Assembly (NCBI GenBank): GCA_030605785.1
Contig: JAUWHS010000099.1
Coordinates: forward strand, 1-34,499
Reading direction: 5' to 3'
Source: a bacterium
GTDB lineage: Bacteria; Babelota; Babeliae; Babelales; JAUWHS01
DNA: 34,499 nucleotides
Notes under the pieces: model-generated
What the model was told of the DNA's origin: nothing
Databases searched by the model: none
What the model saw: only the letters and a program-made list of their open reading frames with translations
Made by a program: the position numbers and the translations under genes
Shown: positions 27,391 through 34,499 of the stretch, piece after piece
How positions within the stretch are numbered: position 1 is the first letter of the stretch
Layout: each line of letters begins with the position of its first letter

Positions 27391-27603
27391 ATGACAAAAT
27401 TTTATCTATATATTCTCCTTTGCTCAGACAGCAGTTTCTACGTTGGTCAAACTGACAACTTAAAAAAAAGAGTTCACGAACATGAAACTGGAAAATTTCC
27501 TGGATACACACATTCTAGAAGACCATTAAAACTTGTATTCAGCAAAACATTCAATTCCCGTAAAGATGTATTAGCAACAGAACGTAAAATTTTTTTCGCA
27601 TAA
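27391..27603 (+). CDS. GIY-YIG nuclease-family small protein (UPF0213/YhbQ-like), apparently C-terminally shortened
   Basis: 'FYLYILLCSDSSFYVGQTDNLKKRVHEHETGKFPGYTHSRRPLKLVFSKTFNSRKDVLATERKIFFA*'. The expected 'ERxIKGWSRxKKxALI'-type tail is absent. Confidence 0.8.
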   Translation: MTKFYLYILLCSDSSFYVGQTDNLKKRVHEHETGKFPGYTHSRRPLKLVFSKTFNSRKDVLATERKIFFA

Positions 27604-27661
27604 AAATCAGGGTAACATTTCACCCAACATGTATAAAAATCAAGGGAACTTTATATTAAAA

Positions 27662-27705
27662 AAAAGATCCATTTGAAAAAATTAGATTTTTCAAACGGAT
27701 CTTTT
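27662..27705. terminator. Bidirectional intrinsic terminator
   Basis: 19-bp arms AAAAGATCCATTTGAAAAA / TTTTTCAAACGGATCTTTT (one mismatch), loop attaga, A/T tracts on both sides. Confidence 0.9.
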
Positions 27706-27726
27706 AATATTTTAAAAAAGAATTAT

Positions 27727-29151
27727 TTAATAACGAAAACGTCTTTGTGATGACATTTTTGATTTACCTTCACCTTCAATAACCATTTTAAGAAGCGCTG
27801 CTGAAAGATTTTCTAAAGAAGTATCATCATCAACCAACTCATTCATCATGTGTAAATATTTTGATAAATCATCTTTTCTTACTTTTTTAACGCGACTATT
27901 TATTTTAGAAAAAAGACTTCGTTGTTTTTCATTTTTGTTCTTATTATTTGAGCTTGCGGTACTTGTCTTTTTTACTTGTACAAACTCGTCATGATTAATT
28001 TTATCTCTAGAAACAAATTCAGGGTCGAAAAGATTGTTTATACTTTTTCTCTCAATATCTGTTTTTGTAAATCTCATAATATCACGAAATTTTCCAAACT
28101 CAGTTCTTGATACCAAACTAATTGCTTTACCTGTTTTTCCGGCTCTTCCGGTTCTTCCAATTCTGTGAACGTATGATTCAGTCTCTCTTGGAATTCCATA
28201 GTTAAAAACAATTTCCACATTAGAAACGTCAATACCGCGAGCCGCAACGTCTGTCGCAACTAAAACATTAACTTTTTCATTTCTAAATTTATTCATAATA
28301 GTATCACGCTTATTTTGTCTGATATCACCATGAAGCGCCGCGGAGTAAAAACCGTGTGAGCGTAAATCATCGCAAACAGCATCAACTTTTCTTTTGGTAT
28401 TACAAAAAACAATAGAAAGTCTCGGATTATGTTCTGTAAGCAATTGCGAAAGCAATCTAGTTTTTCTTGATGGCTCAACATCAAAATAAGATTGTTTAAT
28501 CATTTTTGAACTAATTTCTTCACTTAAAACTTTGATAAGTTTTGGATTTTTTTGAAACTGCTTTGTTAAGTTTAAAACTTCACGTGACATCGTCGCGGAA
28601 AAAAGAGTTGTTTGTCTGTTATTTGGTGTGCCTTTTAAAATTTGATGGAGATCAGGTCTAAAACCCATATCAAGCATTTCATCAGCTTCATCCAAAACAA
28701 CCATTTTAACTTTGCCTAACTTTAAAGTTCCACGTTTAATATGGTCTAAAGTTCTACCGGGAGTTCCAACAACAATTTGAGCCCCTTTTCTTAAGCCATA
28801 AAATTGCCTTTCAATTGGTTGACCACCATAAACGGGCAATGCAAAAATATTCTTTTTATATTTTAAAAATTTATTAATTTCAGATGAAACCTGTATCGCA
28901 AGTTCTCTGGTCGGACACAAAACAAGAATCTGAACAGCTTGCTGTCCCTCATCAATTTTTTCAATTGCGGGAAGAGCAAATGCCGCCGTTTTACCTGTTC
29001 CGGTTGAAGCATGACCTATAATATCTTTTCCTAAAATAATTTCAGGAATTGCTTTTGATTGGATGGGAGTCATTTGTTCAAACCCCATACCTGAGATTGC
29101 TTTTAAAAGCTCATTTGATAAATTTAATTCTTCGAATTTTAGTTCATTCAT
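27727..29151 (-). CDS. DEAD-box ATP-dependent RNA helicase
   Basis: 'ASTGTGKTAAFALPA', 'PTRELAIQV', 'VLDEADEMLDMGF', 'LFSATM', 'VATDVAARGIDVSNVEIVFNYGIPRETESYVHRIGRTGRAG'. Confidence 0.95.
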   Translation of the reverse strand: MNELKFEELNLSNELLKAISGMGFEQMTPIQSKAIPEIILGKDIIGHASTGTGKTAAFALPAIEKIDEGQQAVQILVLCPTRELAIQVSSEINKFLKYKKNIFALPVYGGQPIERQFYGLRKGAQIVVGTPGRTLDHIKRGTLKLGKVKMVVLDEADEMLDMGFRPDLHQILKGTPNNRQTTLFSATMSREVLNLTKQFQKNPKLIKVLSEEISSKMIKQSYFDVEPSRKTRLLSQLLTEHNPRLSIVFCNTKRKVDAVCDDLRSHGFYSAALHGDIRQNKRDTIMNKFRNEKVNVLVATDVAARGIDVSNVEIVFNYGIPRETESYVHRIGRTGRAGKTGKAISLVSRTEFGKFRDIMRFTKTDIERKSINNLFDPEFVSRDKINHDEFVQVKKTSTASSNNKNKNEKQRSLFSKINSRVKKVRKDDLSKYLHMMNELVDDDTSLENLSAALLKMVIEGEGKSKMSSQRRFRY

Positions 29152-29616
29152 AACAATTATACCTTTTAGTTTTTGTAAGCTTAAATACCTACTTATTAAA
29201 ATAAAACATCATCGTGCCAAGTATTTTCCTTATTGGCTCTCACCAATTTGGCGCTCACACTTAAGGCCGACTTGCTTAATTTTAAAAAGCAAACAAAAAC
29301 AGAAGTAAATAACACTTCTTACAAAAACCTCTAGATATAATGATAAATCACTTATTTGAGATTTTAACCTTTAAAGAAAGCCCCCAGACAGTTCTTTTGC
29401 CGTTTCAAAACCTATTTATCTACAAGGCAAAGTACTTCGTCTTAAGTTAACACTTTATCAATAAATGGAATTAACCATTAAATTGAGTTATCAACCTAAC
29501 AAATATCTTCTATTTGTCAAACGATAAAAGTGGAATTTTAGCTAAAAACTCTACTAAATAGAACTCTTCTTACAACATTCATGAAAAAAGGTTCAGTAAT
29601 ATTAAAATTACAATAA

Positions 29617-30420
29617 TTAAGATTTTCGCTCAAAAGTTAATTTTCCATCAGAATAGTTAAAAATTGTAAAATTATATCCACCAACATTTATTACTCTTAT
29701 TTTTTTATTCCATAAATATGTACTTGATTTATGAACATGACCATTAATAATGGCTTTAATATTATATTTCTGTATCAGATTATAAAAAATATTTTTTTCG
29801 TCATCTGACCAAAAATCACTATATTTTCCTTCAATATTATAGTGAAAAAAAATAATAACAGGCCGATGCCCAATCCATTTCAAAAGATCATCTAACCACA
29901 AACAAGTATTAAAATCAGGATAAATTCCACAACAAAGAAAAAAAACTCCATCAGTTTTAAAATAATAATTTATTCCGTTTGTAGATTCCTCTATTTTTTT
30001 GTATGCCGATTTACGACAAATTTTGCGGTAATCAAGAATTTTCTCATGATTGCCAGCGCAAAGATAAACATTTGATGCTCCAATTTGGCTAATTAAAGGA
30101 ACCACCCATTGTTGTTCAAAATCATGCCATTCATCTATCAAATTACAACAACCACAACAATTGAATCTTGGATTTGCCCAACCATGATCAACCAAATCAC
30201 CAACAATCAGCGCAAATTTTATCTCTTCATCATCTTTCATTTCCTGTATAATTGGCTCACGAAGTTTAAGTTTTTCCACCGCAACATTATTGCCACTCTC
30301 AACTTGACGCCCAATATGAGTATCCGAAAAAGCTATAAATTTAAATGGTGTCACGTAATTAACAAAAAAAGTAATTACAAAAAACAGAAAAAATGATTTT
30401 TTACTTTTTAATAACAACAT
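29617..30420 (-). CDS. Secreted calcineurin-like metallophosphoesterase (copy A)
   Basis: Signal peptide; 'IAFSDTHIGR', 'ALIVGDLVDHG', 'LCAGNHEKI', 'FFHYN', 'IINGHVHKS'. Confidence 0.85.
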   Translation of the reverse strand: MLLLKSKKSFFLFFVITFFVNYVTPFKFIAFSDTHIGRQVESGNNVAVEKLKLREPIIQEMKDDEEIKFALIVGDLVDHGWANPRFNCCGCCNLIDEWHDFEQQWVVPLISQIGASNVYLCAGNHEKILDYRKICRKSAYKKIEESTNGINYYFKTDGVFFLCCGIYPDFNTCLWLDDLLKWIGHRPVIIFFHYNIEGKYSDFWSDDEKNIFYNLIQKYNIKAIINGHVHKSSTYLWNKKIRVINVGGYNFTIFNYSDGKLTFERKS

Positions 30421-30441
30421 AACAAATCTCCCTTTTTTTAT

Positions 30442-31263
30442 TTAAATTGAATACATCCTTTGAAATCTTTTCTTATCAGCAAATGTAGATTTAACTTTTA
30501 ATGTATTTTTTTTAGAAACAGAAAAAGTGGTAAACCCATAGCCTCCAACACCAAAAACCGGAATACCATTCCAATCATCCTCAAATGTTCCATGTTTGTG
30601 TCCGTTAATAATTCCAATAACATTACGATTTTTTATAACTTCGTAAAATTCATTTTTTTCATCATCATTAAAACCATGGCAAGGTTTTGAAATTGTGTAA
30701 TGAAAAAACATAACAATTGGAATGCTTTTATGTACACAACGCAAAAGTAATCTTAAATAATTTCGTGTATTTAAATCAGGATATATACCACAACAAACAA
30801 AAAGAATATTTTCTTTTAAAAAAGAATAATTTTCTAAACCATAATTCTTAAGAGCATCAAAAACAGATTCATTTTTAAAAAACTTTTTACCATAAATATA
30901 ACCCGTATCATGATTACCGGGACAAAGACAAATATTTTGTACCCCTATTTTTTCGGATATAGGATAAAACCAATCAAATAAAAACTTTTCCCATTCGCTT
31001 TCAACAGAATCACAATCGTCAAAGCGACCGTGATCTGTTAAATCTCCAACCATAAGAACAAGATCTGTTTTATTAGTATCTAAATATTTTAACAACAGTC
31101 GCCGAACCTCATGTTTTCGTGCATTAAGATATTTATCACTTCTTCCAACATGAAAATCTGACGCCGCGACAAATTCCAGACCTTTTAGATCTAAAACACA
31201 AACAAAAGAAAAAAAGACAATTGTGGAAAGAAAAAATAAATAGAATTGTTTGACTATAAACAT
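30442..31263 (-). CDS. Secreted calcineurin-like metallophosphoesterase (copy B)
   Basis: 'VAASDFHVGRSD', 'LMVGDLTDHGRFDD', 'LCPGNHDTG', 'FFHYT', 'INGHKHGTF'. The ORF track starts at 31305, but ATG at 31263 has an AGGGGG SD-like element and yields a clean signal peptide. Confidence 0.85.
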   Translation of the reverse strand: MFIVKQFYLFFLSTIVFFSFVCVLDLKGLEFVAASDFHVGRSDKYLNARKHEVRRLLLKYLDTNKTDLVLMVGDLTDHGRFDDCDSVESEWEKFLFDWFYPISEKIGVQNICLCPGNHDTGYIYGKKFFKNESVFDALKNYGLENYSFLKENILFVCCGIYPDLNTRNYLRLLLRCVHKSIPIVMFFHYTISKPCHGFNDDEKNEFYEVIKNRNVIGIINGHKHGTFEDDWNGIPVFGVGGYGFTTFSVSKKNTLKVKSTFADKKRFQRMYSI

Positions 31264-31440
31264 GGCCCCACCCCCTTCTACTGAAAAAGTAAAAGTTATA
31301 GACACCTTTTAGGCTATGTTTATTTCAAATGATTTATCAACAAATAAATTATAACTATGATTTTATGTGGCAATAATAGGGAAAAGTGATTAAAATTAAA
31401 AACTTAATCCTTTTTAACTTTTTATTTCAAAAGGAAAATA

Positions 31441-32016
31441 ATGAAAAAAATAATTTATTACGCAACCGGAAATGAGGGAAAATTTCAGCAGGTTAAACAT
31501 TTTGTTGAAAAAAATAATAAAAGCATAGAGATCAAACAATTTATTGGAGACATTCCGGAAATTCAAACAACGGATCAAAAAGCAATTGCTATTTCAAAAG
31601 CATTGCAAGCCTGGAACAAAATCAAAAAACCATTACTTGTTGATGATAGCGGACTTTATTTCGCGCAATATAATAATTTTCCTGGAACATTAACCAAGTT
31701 TGTTTATCAGGGATTAGGATACAAAGGATTATTAAAGTTGGTTGAAGATGATAACAGGGCATATTTTTTAGTTACACTTGTTTTTATGTTTGATGAAAAT
31801 AAATTCGAAATTTTTGAAGGCAAAATTGACGGTGTAATTAAACCACCGGTTGATGAACCGCCACATCCTCAACTTCCAATGAATAATATTTTTTATCCTG
31901 AAGGAAGAGATCAAAGTTACGCTAAATATTATATTGAAAAAGAAGATGGACTTGTAAAAGATAACGCCAGAATAAAAGCGGTTAGAAAATTTTTGAGTTG
32001 GTATGAAAACCAATAA
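31441..32016 (+). CDS. RdgB/HAM1-like non-canonical purine NTP pyrophosphatase
   Basis: 'YYATGNEGKFQQVKHFVE', 'PLLVDDSGLYFAQYNNFPGTLTKFV', 'MNNIFYPEGRDQSYA'. Confidence 0.85.
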   Translation: MKKIIYYATGNEGKFQQVKHFVEKNNKSIEIKQFIGDIPEIQTTDQKAIAISKALQAWNKIKKPLLVDDSGLYFAQYNNFPGTLTKFVYQGLGYKGLLKLVEDDNRAYFLVTLVFMFDENKFEIFEGKIDGVIKPPVDEPPHPQLPMNNIFYPEGRDQSYAKYYIEKEDGLVKDNARIKAVRKFLSWYENQ

Positions 32017-32035
32017 GAAGTTTTTTTATAATACA

Positions 32036-32075
32036 AAAAAGAAGAGCTCCGAATTTTTCGGAGCTCTTCTTAAAT
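32036..32075. terminator. Bidirectional intrinsic terminator
   Basis: Perfect hairpin AAGAAGAGCTCCGAA-ttt-TTCGGAGCTCTTCTT between convergent genes. Confidence 0.93.
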
Positions 32076-32096
32076 TAATTTATATTGAATCTTTAA

Positions 32097-32957
32097 TTAG
32101 TTAGATCCAATTTCTGCAAGAATTTCATCAAGATTTACTTCTTTACCATTTTCTACTGAATCATTGATTGCTTCTAATAATTCCGGGTTGTTTGCTTTGA
32201 AGTGTTTGTAAAGATAAACAACACCAGCTACAACAGCAGCTGTTCCTACAACGCCACCAGTAATAAATTTCTTCTTGTGAGTTTTAGCATAAGCATAACC
32301 ATTATTAGCCGGAGTCTTAACCCATCTCTCTGTTCTATCAGTATCCCAACCAAAGCGATGTGTTTTATTGTCTATACCTTTTGCACCGGCTTTTGCGCCC
32401 CTCAAAGCCAAATCTTCAAAATAACCACCTGTTGCATTATAATATCTTTTAAAGAATCTATCACCAGTTGTTGTTTCGCCAGGTACTGATTTGTAGAATT
32501 TTGTTGTGTCATCAACTTTTTCTTCCTTAACAGCATCAGGATATTCTACTTTATTACTATCATCACCAGTGAAGTATTTATCAACACCATCAACGGTTTC
32601 TTTTGTCATACCTGCAATTTCTTCACCTTTAGCTGGTTCTGCAGTATCAGTCCATCGTCCTAAACGGCTACCAATTAAAAGTCGAGCAGAAACAGCAACT
32701 AATGCTGTTGCAACTGCGATAGACATATATGGATGATCTTTAACAATGAATTTTACAGTTTTGTTTTTAAAATCAACAACTTTATCTTTAGCTGTAACAA
32801 TTCTGCCTTTTCTAACTTCTATTAATTCTTCAGATTTTGTTTCTTCTGTTAAATCAGCAAGTTGCGCATTAAGATCTGACAAAAGTTCATCAGGATTTGC
32901 GACAACCGCATTTCCGAAAGCAAGTGAAATAAGTAACGCGTATAAAAGTTTCTTCAT
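32097..32957 (-). CDS. Hypothetical exported/membrane protein with two hydrophobic segments
   Basis: Start at 32957 gives signal peptide MKKLLYALLISLAFGNAVVA and has an upstream GAGG (the ORF track starts at 33008); hydrophobic 'YMSIAVATALVAVSARLLIG' and 'FITGGVVGTAAVVAGVVYLY'. Confidence 0.7.
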   Translation of the reverse strand: MKKLLYALLISLAFGNAVVANPDELLSDLNAQLADLTEETKSEELIEVRKGRIVTAKDKVVDFKNKTVKFIVKDHPYMSIAVATALVAVSARLLIGSRLGRWTDTAEPAKGEEIAGMTKETVDGVDKYFTGDDSNKVEYPDAVKEEKVDDTTKFYKSVPGETTTGDRFFKRYYNATGGYFEDLALRGAKAGAKGIDNKTHRFGWDTDRTERWVKTPANNGYAYAKTHKKKFITGGVVGTAAVVAGVVYLYKHFKANNPELLEAINDSVENGKEVNLDEILAEIGSN

Positions 32958-33307
32958 CGATATCCTCATAAAAAATAAAAAACACATGTTCTTCAACAAC
33001 ACAATCAAGTAACAACCACCATTAACTTAATAACCAAAATAACCAACATTTTTAAAAAACAGCAACTAAATTATCCCCATACATAGCCTCCCCGCTTAAT
33101 GTTTTTACTGTTTTCTTATTGCTAAAAAAATTTATAAAAAAAGTCAAAGAAAAAGAAATTAATAAACTAATTAAAATCAGTCAGCTCATGTTAGCATAAG
33201 CTTTCCAAAATGCAAGCAAAAACTAAAAAAACTTGATGCTATAAAGCTTTTCCAATTCAAACGAATATATAACATTAGAAAAAATTATCAAATATTATAT
33301 TAAAAAT

Positions 33308-34499
33308 TTAAATTAAAATATTTTTATTATTCTTTATTTCCCAAAGTAAATCAAAAACTTGCTTGGGTGAAAGCTCATTTAAATTTAAATTATTAATATC
33401 TCTCAACGCATCTTGCTTATGTTTTAATTGTTGCTTCAGATCAGCAATTTCTTGTAATAGCAGTTCTTTTTCTTTTATTGAAAAAGTATTATTTTCATAA
33501 TCACTTTCATGATCGTTTTCATGCACAACTTCAAATAAGCTTTGCTGTTTGACTAGTTTGGTTTCTAACGCTTTTTGTGATTCCATTTTTTGTAATAAGT
33601 CTGTAGCTCTTAAAACAATTTGTTTTGGTAAGTTCGCGAGCTTCGCGACCTCAAGGCCAAAACTACCTCCTGAAATACCTTTTACAATTTTATATAAAAA
33701 GACAACTTGATCTTTTATTTTTTTGCTCTCCATATAATAATTCGCGATACCATTAAATTTATTACTTAATTTCGTAATCTCATGATAATGTGTCGCGAAT
33801 AAAGCCCTTGCGCCAATCTTTTGAAAAAGATATTCAATAATTGCTTGCGCTAAAGCCATGCCATCAAAAGTACTTGTTCCTCTACCAACTTCATCAAGAA
33901 TAACAAGACTGTTTTTATTAGCTTGGGTGCAAATTGTCGCGGTCTCTTCCATTTCAACTAAAAAAGTACTTTTACCTTCCGCCAAATTATCACCCGAACC
34001 AATACGCGTAAAAATGCGATCTAAAATTGGTAAATTAGAATTATCAACCGGAACAAAACTTCCGCATTGCGCCATAATGCAAATAAGAGCAACTTGACGT
34101 AAGTATGTTGATTTACCACCCATGTTTGGACCGGTTACAATCCACAAAGATTCTTTATCTGTTAAATTTGTATCGTTTGGAATAAATGGTACACCCTGTT
34201 TTTGTTCTATTACCGGATGGCGTCCATTTTTAATTATAATATTTTGTTCTGAATTAAAATTTGGTTTTACATAAGAATGATCATAAGCAACTCGGGCAAA
34301 ACCAAAAATCGCATCAAAATAAGAAAGTGATTGAGCGAGTTGTCTTAAATCGTTCAATCGTTCTTCAACCTCTTTTTTCACCTGTTCAAAAACTTTTTCT
34401 TCAACAGCTTCAACATCATTTTGAGCTTTTAAAAGTAATGTTTCTAATTCTTTTAGCTTTGGAGTTACAAAACGGGAGCGATTAACTAACGTTTGTTGC
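33308..34499 (-). CDS. mutS: DNA mismatch repair protein MutS (N-terminus beyond window)
   Basis: 'IVTGPNMGGKSTYLRQVALI', 'DRIFTRIGSGDNLAEGKSTFLVEMEETA', 'LVILDEVGRGTSTFDGMALA', 'ATHYHEIT'. Frame open to the window edge (QQTLVNRSRFVTPKLKELE...). Confidence 0.96.
   Translation of the reverse strand, partial: QQTLVNRSRFVTPKLKELETLLLKAQNDVEAVEEKVFEQVKKEVEERLNDLRQLAQSLSYFDAIFGFARVAYDHSYVKPNFNSEQNIIIKNGRHPVIEQKQGVPFIPNDTNLTDKESLWIVTGPNMGGKSTYLRQVALICIMAQCGSFVPVDNSNLPILDRIFTRIGSGDNLAEGKSTFLVEMEETATICTQANKNSLVILDEVGRGTSTFDGMALAQAIIEYLFQKIGARALFATHYHEITKLSNKFNGIANYYMESKKIKDQVVFLYKIVKGISGGSFGLEVAKLANLPKQIVLRATDLLQKMESQKALETKLVKQQSLFEVVHENDHESDYENNTFSIKEKELLLQEIADLKQQLKHKQDALRDINNLNLNELSPKQVFDLLWEIKNNKNILI

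Noticed and set aside
30109-30396. Plus-strand 95-aa ORF opposite a metallophosphoesterase
   Set aside because: Antisense to a gene with complete catalytic motifs; no independent support.
32202-33012. Plus-strand ORFs 32202..32489, 32506..32736 and 32746..33012
   Set aside because: Antisense to 32097..32957, which has a signal peptide, an SD-like site and a terminator; Ser/Thr-rich translations are typical of reverse reading.

Overview
AT-rich, very compact bacterial chromosomal segment. Gene content and style loosely suggest a reduced, host-associated lineage such as Dependentiae/TM6; this is inference only, from memory of such genomes. Most of the window is housekeeping: PBP2-like transpeptidase, XerC/D-like recombinase, Nth, ThrS, PIN-PhoH ATPase, Cmk, RecJ, LysS, FtsB-like, RapZ, S41 protease, tRNA-His/Pro/Arg, DEAD-box helicase, RdgB/HAM1 and MutS (partial). 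Accessory content: (i) a left-end cluster of four secreted/surface-type genes. One is 5'-truncated and carries an ENSNAI stalk repeat plus a beta-helix-like domain. The other three are tandem paralogs, each with a signal peptide, a beta-helix-like domain and exactly seven 'WSPDGxYLAxGG' propeller repeats. (ii) Two paralogous MNT/HEPN (type VII toxin-antitoxin-like) pairs, both with a 13-nt gene overlap and the RX4HXY / GSX10DXD motifs. (iii) Two divergent predicted secreted proteins with a D-x-H ... AGxxHI pattern. (iv) A ~1.36-kb islet bounded by a perfect 27-bp direct repeat of the 3' end of tRNA-Arg, carrying essentially only a DUF1016/YhcG-type PD-(D/E)XK nuclease. (v) Tandem secreted metallophosphoesterases. 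No CRISPR array, rRNA or insertion sequence was seen.
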